Made by a program: the position numbers and the translations under genes
Shown here: piece after piece, positions 56,889 through 64,000 of the stretch
Layout: each line of letters opens with the position of its first letter
How positions within the stretch are numbered: the first letter of the stretch is position 1
From: Coccinella septempunctata
Lineage: Eukaryota; Arthropoda; Insecta; Coleoptera; Coccinellidae
Assembly (NCBI RefSeq): GCF_907165205.1
Contig: NC_058195.1
Coordinates: 29,036,936-29,100,935, forward strand
Direction: 5' to 3'
DNA: 64,000 bases
Notes under the pieces: generated by a model
Told to the model about the DNA's origin: nothing
The model's database searches: none
What the model saw: only the letters and a program-made list of their open reading frames with translations

Positions 56889-58300
56889 TTAAATGGCAGA
56901 ACAATTTGCTTGATTCATTCCTGGGCTGTTAGTATTCAAAGGGTACATGTCTCTGATTTCCTCTCCAAAATGACTGTTTAGTGCTCTAAACGAGAATATG
57001 GAACGTGTCGTCCAACGTTGGACTGATGCCAAAAGATTTTCATCATTTTTGGTTTTGGTTGATGGCCACCACATCTGTAAAGCGTATTTCATAATAGGGC
57101 GTATGTAGGTATTGTAAAGAAACTCCCAGATTGTTTTATCGGAGTTTTTAAAAGATTTGCCAAGTAAGTACGCTATTTGTTTCGCTTTCCCCGTGATTGT
57201 GACCACAAGATCTGACCAGCTGAGATCCGAATTCGCTGCAACGCCAAGATCGACATGACAAGTGACTGATTGTAGCTGGTGCCCTTCGATCCAATAAGAC
57301 AGCTTTGGGTTGTTTCTACCAATGTGAAGGACACAACACTTCTGGATGTTTAGTGGTAACAGCCAGTCTTGACACCACTTGGAAAGTGTATCCAGTAGTG
57401 GAACCACGATCGATCGACAATCTATCGATGTCTGATTCGATAAGGCGTTGTCGGCAATCTAATTATACCCGACAGTTTTTGTGTAAACAAGATGTTCATA
57501 CAGAGGATACTGATCGTCTTTGGTACAAATTTTCAACTATTCTACTTGAAAATGAGGCACGAAAAAAGGGGAAAATCGGGATTACTGTTGAGTCGTGCGC
57601 TTATCGTTAGCTTGTGGTAGGTACATACTCAGGTCCTGAAGAATGTGGGTGTATAGAAGGGGCAAGTTGAAGAGTTTGGTGTCATCGGCAAACGAAGATA
57701 GGGCCGACTTGAGGAGTGGGGGTAAATCAGAAATGTATAGGAGAAACAGAACTGGTCCTAAAACAGAGCCCCGGGGTACACCCGATGTTACATTCCTCTC
57801 CGCGGAAGAGTAAGCATCGCCGGCTCGCACACGAAACCTGCTATTATACAAAAAGGATTTGATGCATGCAGCGATGCATGACAGTAGATTTGTCGTGGTG
57901 ACTGGTGGAACATGCGGAAGAAACCGCATCGTTGAGTACTTGAAATTATATCGTTATCTGAACAAAACTTTTTAGCAGATGGTCGCATATAATTCTTTCC
58001 AGAACTTTCGAAACGGATGAAAGGATACTAATTGGGCGGTAATTGGAGGGATATAGTTTATCACCTTTTTTAAAAATTGGGGTAATTGAAACAAAAAGCC
58101 GGTCACACGGAATACAGGATGAACTGTTGAGGGACAGCAAAAGCTTCAGCACAGTGTGAAATCAGGCGCGTAGTGGCGCTATCGTTTCCTGGGGCTGTAT
58201 CTACATTTAGGTCCAATAAGTACTTCTTCATCGGACGAACCATCGTCCGTTGATCCATCGTGATTGTAGAAATTTCTTGATTGATGTGGCCCACAATAGT
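56889..58300 (-). pseudogene. LINE reverse transcriptase remnant in ankyrin-gene intron 1
   Basis: Minus strand, from 58294: LDLNVDTAPGNDSATTRLIS, TPIFKKGDKLYPSNYRPISI, LSSVSKVLERIICDHLLKS, GVPRGSVLGPVLFLLYISDL, SFADDTKLFNL; then an interruption at about 57408-57600; then LSKWCQDWLLPLNIQKCCVL, HVDLGVAANSDLSWSDLVV and the thumb. The first-Asp motif and the endonuclease are missing; several frameshifts. CR1/Jockey group by motif style. Confidence 0.8.
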
Positions 58301-59260
58301 GGTAGGAATGGCACCTACGGAGAAGGAAGAAGAGAATAACTCGGAGAAGACGTCTTTCTAACTGGTATACCTTTCACCCAACTGGTTTTTTACAGAAGGA
58401 ATGCTGACTTTGCAATTCATTGAGGATCTCATACTAATACAACTTCTTCTTGTTCTTGGATGTAACCCGTTTTTTTTTCATATGAAGTCTTAGCCAAACG
58501 AAGTTCGAAAAAGACGGATGATTTTGGCATTCCCCAGTCGATTTGGTGCGCATGCATTTTCTCCACAAGTTATTGCATTATTTTATTTAAACCTGTGTTT
58601 TTCCTTCAAGAATAGATATATCCATATCGGTGTGAATAAAAGAACAAAGGGCTTGCAAATGTACTACCAAAAAATATCATTCAGGTTTTGAATTTTTCTG
58701 CAGAATATTTAGAAGTTGAGAGTAAAATGTAATTTTTTGTATGTCAACATATCCATTCGTCCTGTTCGTAAAAACTGTAATAGGACATGATTCAGATGGA
58801 ACCATCAGCATAAATTATCGAAATTGATCAAACAACTTTAAAGTTATTCAAGATTGAACTCGGGTGATTTTTTTACTGACCGATTATGTAGTTTTGAGGT
58901 CCAGTGTTTTTTTAGCTAACTGAAAATATTTAAACTGTTCTGCATTGAACAATGAGTCAGGAACGCATATTTGGTCTCTCGTTGATCGGTGATCGCCATT
59001 TAAAACAAATCTACCTTTGAGAAAGACTAAATATGAAACTAATAGATTTTTTACCAAAGAAATCACGCTGCGTGAAGCTATGCAGAAAAATTAGGTAGTA
59101 AAAATGCTGTGATTTAAAGATTATAAATGTCTTGATGGTTGAACATTCATTTACTGATCACAATAAATGACACCCATCATACAGGGTATTAGTGAACAAG
59201 TGCTATAAACTTTACGGGGTGATTCTGCATGGAAAAATAATGACAGATTGCTTATATAAC
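58301..59260. other. Ankyrin-gene intron 1 spacer
   Basis: AT-rich; no feature supported. Confidence 0.35.
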
Positions 59261-59290
59261 CATTGAGTATATTGGGTTCAATACTCAATG
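59261..59290. mobile_element. Micro-foldback (30 bp)
   Basis: CATTGAGTAT and its inverse ATACTCAATG flank a 10-base centre. The immediately adjacent heptamers ATATAAC (59254-59260) and ATGTAAC (59291-59297) match 6 of 7. Confidence 0.4.
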
Positions 59291-59389
59291 ATGTAACTCG
59301 TGCACACAAATGCTTCGTTTCAGGATGTTGAAGTTCTTAAAAACTGACTAATCCCCTAATAGCACACAACGTCCTTGGGATGTACAATT

Positions 59390-60440
59390 CATGTCCATTT
59401 ATCGTCGGGACACCCATGGACTTGGTTTGTATGTCCTTGGGACGTTTGTTTTTGGACAGAATGAGGACGTCCACGTATCCATTATTTGTCCAATTAATGT
59501 ACAATGTCCAAACCGGATATCCAGTATGGACACAATACGGATCATATAGTCCCTTACCGACTTAACAACGCAATGTCCAAATGATGTCCAGGAGGCAGAA
59601 GGTGTTCGTGATGGACGTAATAAGGAAGAAATAATATATATTTGTTATATGGTCCGGAACAAATGTGAATGAAGAATGGGATCATTCGCAGGAAATGAGA
59701 AAGCTAGATCGGCGTTCGGCAGGATGAAAAATTTGTTTACAAGCCATCACATAGCACTGAACACCGAAATAAGACTCCTGCGTTGTTATGTCTTTTCCGT
59801 CTTGTTGTACGGTGTAGAGTCGTGGACTCTCACTCAAGCCACAACAAGGAAGCTTGAGGCATTCGAGATGTGGTTGTATCGGGAATCTTGAAGATATCGT
59901 GGATAGATCACATAACTAAACAGGAAGTTCTCAGAAGGTTGGGTAAAAACATAGAAGTGGTGGAAACTGTGAAAATTCGGAAACTCCAATACATTGGGCA
60001 CCTAATGAGAAATGAAGAAAGATTTCAGTTACTGCAGACCATATTGCAGGGCAAAGTGATGGGAAAACGGGGTGTTGGAAGGAGACGAATTTCATGGTTG
60101 AAAAATCTCAGAACCTGGTATGATGTGAACACTACCGAGCTATTCCGAGCAGCAGTCAACAAGGTGAAGATAGCACGTATGATAGCCAACATCCGGAACG
60201 GATAGGCACTGGAAGAAGATATGGTCCGTATTACGTCCATCACGAACACCTTCTGGATATCCGCTATGGACATCTTTCGGACGTTGCCTGTATTAAGTCG
60301 GTAAGTGACTATTTAAGCACAATATGGTCTGTATTGTGTCCATCACGGGCACATACTGGATATCCGGTATGGACATATTTTGAACATTGCCTGTCGGACC
60401 ATATAACATATCGACAAAATACGGACCAAATAATATAGAT
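59390..60440. mobile_element. Foldback element with a LINE 3' fragment between its arms
   Basis: The left arm (about 59390-59650) carries ATGTCCAAACCGGATATCC, ACCGACTTAA and GAAGGTGTTCGTGATGGACG. The right arm (about 60215-60440) carries their inverses in mirrored order. Each arm has two diverged subunits built round ATGTCCAT and GGATATCC. The space between holds RTE-like RT thumb sequence. Confidence 0.6.
59660..60205 (+). pseudogene. RTE-like LINE C-terminal fragment
   Basis: Plus strand, two frames: EKARSAFGRMKNLFTSHHIA, LRCYVFSVLLYGVESWTLTQ, KLEAFEMWLYR, then ISWIDHITKQEVLRRLGK, IRKLQYIGHLMRNEERFQLL, GKRGVGRRRISWLKNLRTWY and MIANIRNG then stop. This is the thumb and C-terminus of RTE-type endonuclease-reverse transcriptases common in insects. 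One frameshift near 59885. Upstream palm and endonuclease absent. Confidence 0.82.
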
Positions 60441-60999
60441 CCATATCCTGGTCCTAATATAATCCTTGATTGACATAATATGGGCATTGTCTTCGGAAAT
60501 GAATGCCATTTTCAATCACGTGTTCTACCAAAATATCATAGACGTTTTTGTTCTCCGAGGCGAGAAGAGCCTGAACTGGGAGTTGTATGTTTATTTTTGA
60601 TAGTTTTCCAATCAGTTCTTCTTTTTCTCTGGTTTTGCCTGTTTCTGGTAAACAGGTACTGCACAAGTACGAGGCATTTTCCTTAAATCGAAGGTTTCCA
60701 AATGTTTAATAAACTTTCTTGTTGATTATCTCCTATATCAGATAAGTTGTGTTATTCATTGAGACATACAACAGAATAGTACGGAATCACTGTTCTTGTA
60801 ATTTTAATACTTATTTTCACTTTGAGCACTGATAAAACAAATGAATAAATCGAAAAACTAAAAGCCACGAACACCACACCACAGAGTTAATTTCATTGTC
60901 CATTTGTAGTTTTTGAACCGATGAACTCCACATCATCATTATTATATTAGTACTTTTAGGAATTAATTGATTAATTAACTATGTTTATCATATTTTCAG
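60441..60999. other. Ankyrin-gene intron 1, 3' end
   Basis: No supported feature besides the acceptor TATTTTCAG at 60991-60999. Confidence 0.4.
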
Positions 61000-61147
61000 A
61001 TGCTTAATACTCCTTTGCTATACGCAGCGAAAGGAAATCATCCACATTCTTGTAACGAGTTACTAATGGGTGGTGCTGACCTGACTATGAGTAATATCAA
61101 TGATGAAACAGCTTTCACTATAGCCTTAAAAAACAATTGTAGTTTAG
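61000..61147 (+). CDS. RFXANK/ANKRA2-like ankyrin protein, exon 2
   Basis: Starts MLNTPLLYAAKGNHPHSCNE, in phase with exon 1, and continues LLMGGADLTMSNINDETAFT, IALKNNCSL with one extra G before the donor GTAAAA. TPLLYA..GNH.....LL..GAD is the conserved third ankyrin repeat of the ANKRA2/RFXANK family, confirming the link to exon 1 across a 4.2-kb intron. Confidence 0.88.
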
Positions 61148-61203
61148 GTAAAAAATTCATGAAATAGTTCTGAGAAATTTACTTAAATAACATTTTATTT
61201 CAG

Positions 61204-61250
61204 CCCAGTCTGTTATTCAGAAACATATCATTTCAAAGTTCGAACTATGA
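61204..61250 (+). CDS. RFXANK/ANKRA2-like ankyrin protein, exon 3
   Basis: After a 56-bp intron (acceptor TTTCAG), it completes an Ala codon and reads QSVIQKHIISKFEL then TGA at 61248-61250. The QxVI..H(L/I) helix is how RFXANK/ANKRA2 proteins end. An AATAAA lies at 61315-61320, 65 bases downstream of the stop. Confidence 0.87.
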
Positions 61251-61314
61251 TGACCTTTTGTTAAGGTATTCCCACCCAGCAAATAAGGTAGCCATTTTTT
61301 TTTATTATTTGAGA

Positions 61315-61320
61315 AATAAA
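61315..61320 (+). terminator. Polyadenylation signal of the ankyrin gene
   Basis: AATAAA 65 bases past the stop codon, well placed for 3' end formation. Confidence 0.55.
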
Positions 61321-62359
61321 TTCAAACCTTAGAAAAATTATATTTTTATAAAAAATGCTATATAGAATAGATGATAATTGTTACTTGTATATACCATAAA
61401 ATATTGACATAATTCCAATAAAATAATTATTTTTACAAAGCATAATATCATTTTGTTCAAGACTAACTCCACAAACACTTTTATTCGCCATCTATATTCT
61501 TCTACAGTTTTCATCGATAAATCACCAAAGTTTTCATATGGCCGCAAAGAAAGGACTTGCAGGGGCGTACAGTCCAAAAAATTGGCCCACCACGCCCCAT
61601 CCACTTATTTATTTTTATTTTATTTATTGTTTGCCGCTTCGTGTAGTGGCAAGTTTTAGCCAGGGGCCTGAACTGATCATTGGAATTTAATTTTTGATCG
61701 TTACTGTTCATACATACACCACGGAACCGTTCGAATCGATCATAGACAAGAGACAAGTTTCAATTTCGAATGCAAAATGCAACTCATCCTAGGACAGGGG
61801 CTTGACCATGATATAAGAACACAACAAGAAGTATTCTTATATCATGGTTTATATAGAAAGAGACAATTGTCTTCTGTCCTTTCCATATACTATAGCGATT
61901 TCAAGCGGATAACCTGTAATCATCTACTAGAGGGTAATGTGTGTATCTGTAATCTGTGCCTGTAATAACCGCGGTTATTGCTGGTTTTGCCCTTGGTTAT
62001 GGCCCTTCACAACTTCTAACCTTACTTACCAGAGGTTTAAGGTGAACTAATAACCCAGGGTTATTAGTTCACTGGTTTAACCCAGCTCTCGAGTATGGGC
62101 TGTGGTCCGTATATACACTTTGGTTTCTTCTGGTTAGTAAGTGGGCGGTCCGTAAATGTCGAATTCCTGACAATTCAGTTCAATATCTGTCACCAGAGTA
62201 ACCGCTCTGGTGACTTTCGGTTACCAAATGTGTATATAGACCATATTAGTGAGGTTAGAATCACTCAGTTGGCGGGAGATCCATATTCAAATTTTTTTAC
62301 ATAGGAATCGACTTTAATATGGAATATCGCTAGCTAGAAGTAAATGTTAATATAAAGAC
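61321..62359. other. Intergenic stretch rich in short hairpins
   Basis: Three compact palindromes occur within 410 bp: 61805-61848 (15-bp arms), 62041-62073 and 62189-62214 (10-bp arms). No gene seen. Confidence 0.5.
62041..62073. mobile_element. Micro-foldback (33 bp) with 7-bp duplication
   Basis: GTGAACTAATAACCC, one base, then the exact inverse. Flanked immediately by GGTTTAA at 62034-62040 and 62074-62080. The (A/G)GTGAACT terminus resembles the CAGTGAACT family at 3571 and 9587. Confidence 0.6.
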
Positions 62360-62644
62360 ATGCAAAATTGGGTGCCGCAATTATTAGAGGTTGTTTCCAA
62401 GTACATTTTACATCACAATATTCTTTTATATGTCCTAAAATCAAAATTGAACACATTATTATACGGAATATATCCGTATGTCGTAGATCATTTCTGCTAC
62501 ACGTCAATCATGAACCGTAACAAAGAAAATGACATGCTACGCTTGCGCGTTAGAATGATGTCAGCTTCAGAGGTTAGAAACGAAATGAAGCTACGACAAA
62601 CTTCCATGGATCTTGCTGACCAATTTTATATTGATCCATTATAG
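62360..62644 (+). CDS. Hypothetical 94-residue ORF
   Basis: Not recognised. ATG-to-stop frame MQNWVPQLLEVVSKYILHHN ... ending SMDLADQFYIDPL. The first 45 residues are hydrophobic/aromatic and the rest is charged (MNRNKENDMLRLRVRMMSAS). An AATAAA occurs about 100 bases downstream near 62748. It could be a small real gene, an exon or chance. The hairpins 5' of it give no clue to function. Confidence 0.3.
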   Translation: MQNWVPQLLEVVSKYILHHNILLYVLKSKLNTLLYGIYPYVVDHFCYTSIMNRNKENDMLRLRVRMMSASEVRNEMKLRQTSMDLADQFYIDPL

Positions 62645-62874
62645 CATAGCCAATACTTGGACAAAAAATGGGAGAGTATTCGTTAAACTAGATGGAAAAA
62701 TTATAAACATATTTTCGATGGAATATCTCAATGCATTATAGTTGTATAAATAAAAATTTTCTCTGCTGCTGCGGTATATACTCCTCTTTATTAAAGTATC
62801 TTTTTTTTTAGAATTTCATGTCTACAATGTATTGAATTTTTTGGTTGTTAATTTCTGGGGAGACCCATCTTAGA

Positions 62875-64000
62875 TAGAGGAAAATTGAGGATGTTGAATT
62901 TCTGACAGAGAGTGAATACGAGGTTGTTGCTACCAGTTTGGATTCAGTTGATAAGTTGAATGAGGTTTATTTAACGGATAATGATTGTTGTGTGAGCGTT
63001 TGCCAGGTAAATATAAGGAGTGTGACAAAAAATTTTGACGATTTCATTATTTTGCTCGAGCAAATTAAATTCAAATACGATATTTTGATTCTCTGTGAGA
63101 CTTGGGAGGTAGTTAGTTTGGATGTGTTTGAAATTCCAGGTTATGTATCTTATTATAGTAGGTCAAAATTCAATCAGAATGATGGAACTATCGCTTATAT
63201 AAGGGAACGTGTCGAACATTCGGTAACATTGATCGAGAAACAACAGGTCGTTTTCATGAAGATAGCTTGTTCTGTGCGTTCATTCAATTATGATGTTTTT
63301 GCCCTGTATCGACCTCCATCAACCGACGAAAATAGATTTTTAGATGATTTGTCCGAGATTCTGGGAGAGCATGTAACTGAGAAAACTACCACTATTTTTA
63401 CGGGTGATATAAATTTTAATATTTTAGATCTACAATGTCCAAACACAAATCAATATTTAAATATTATGCATCAATATAATTTCACTATCTACCATGATCT
63501 TCCCACTAGAGGGCGCTCATGTCTGGATCACATCTTTATGAAGACAAACCAGACCAATTTTAGCCGAATTGATTTCAAGGTACTTGAATATCACATCACT
63601 GACCATTCCCCCGTATTCTTGAAAATCTTTCTGGATGATTCTGATGTTATAAAAGATGATGGGGCAGAGCAGGTGAAGTTGGCGAAAGTTGATCATGAAA
63701 AATTGCGCTCCAGTCTTAAAAATCATAATTGGGAAGAACTTTTTAGAACCGAAGCAGTTGATCATGCTACGGGAATTTTAATGAATTCTTTAGAGAGATA
63801 TATGAATGAGTCAACTATTACACAGAACATATCGATTAAAAGAAAGTATAAATCGCTCAAACCATGGATGTCACCGGGTCTATTGGTTTCCGTAAGAAAA
63901 CGTGAGAGACTATACCTTGAATTTAAAAAAAATTCGGAGAATCTAGAAATTAAAGAAAATCTCCGAAAATACAGAAATATTTTAAATAATTTAATAAGAA
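62875..64000 (+). CDS. LINE ORF2 5' part (endonuclease), runs off the window
   Basis: Open for more than 370 codons to the window edge after a stop at 62875-62877. The first in-frame ATG is only at 63256, so the N-terminus is probably truncated or uses an upstream frame. It reads CVSVCQVNIRSVTKNFDDFI, YDILILCETWE, DVFALYRPPSTDENRF, the catalytic GDINFNIL, GRSCLDHIF and ITDHSPVFL: an APE-like endonuclease of a CR1/Jockey-group element. The connector follows (KPWMSPGLLVSVRKRERLYL). No frameshift is visible, so this copy may be relatively young. Confidence 0.8.

Overview
This is a stretch of an AT-rich insect nuclear genome. Spliced genes with GT-AG introns, a mitoguardin gene, an arrestin-domain gene, an intact mauritiana-type mariner, P-like and hAT-like elements and several non-LTR retrotransposon lineages all fit an insect. 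A beetle is plausible, but the sequence alone does not prove the order.

There are three host genes. (1) An arrestin-domain-containing protein runs on the minus strand at the left edge; only its first coding exon (584-1306) is visible. (2) The mitochondrial outer-membrane protein mitoguardin (Miga) runs on the minus strand from 46510 down to 10222. It has five coding exons whose junctions and phases join into one 512-residue reading frame; its four introns (7.9 to 11.5 kb) are packed with transposons. (3) An RFXANK/ANKRA2-type ankyrin-repeat protein runs on the plus strand in three coding exons (56223-56810, 61000-61147, 61204-61250; 260 residues). Miga and the ankyrin gene are head to head. 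Their start codons are now 9.7 kb apart, but removing two DNA transposons and their target duplications leaves only about 393 bp, so they probably shared a compact bidirectional promoter.

Layout. 0-4.4 kb: arrestin gene, then a 473-bp direct duplication, a P-like element and a foldback MITE. 5.4-6.4 kb: decayed SWIM + YqaJ nuclease gene. 7.2-8.6 kb: reverse transcriptase (RT) scrap and a palindromic MITE. 10.2-46.5 kb: Miga, with introns holding LINEs (10.9-13.2, 15.0-18.6, 22.4-25.2, 29.1-33.3, 35-37.5, 41 kb), a Ty3/gypsy remnant with a macro domain and CCCH finger (27.3-34.1 kb, split by a LINE), an intact mariner (38.7-40.0 kb), hAT-like and foldback MITEs and several perfect hairpins. 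46.8-55.1 kb: one giant foldback element whose inverted arms hold a 177-bp tandem repeat, about 4 copies in the left arm and about 16 in the right. 55.1-56.1 kb: second P-like element. 56.2-61.3 kb: ankyrin gene with RT fragments in intron 1. 61.3-64 kb: hairpins, an unassigned 94-residue ORF and the 5' part of another LINE running off the edge.

The most unusual material is (a) the giant foldback with unequal arm arrays inside a divergent promoter, (b) tiny 30-64 bp palindromes flanked by 7-8 bp direct duplications, which look like minimal transposons, (c) a gypsy-type element carrying an ADP-ribose-binding macro domain and CCCH finger, and (d) a P-like element sitting exactly between two 473-bp direct repeats.
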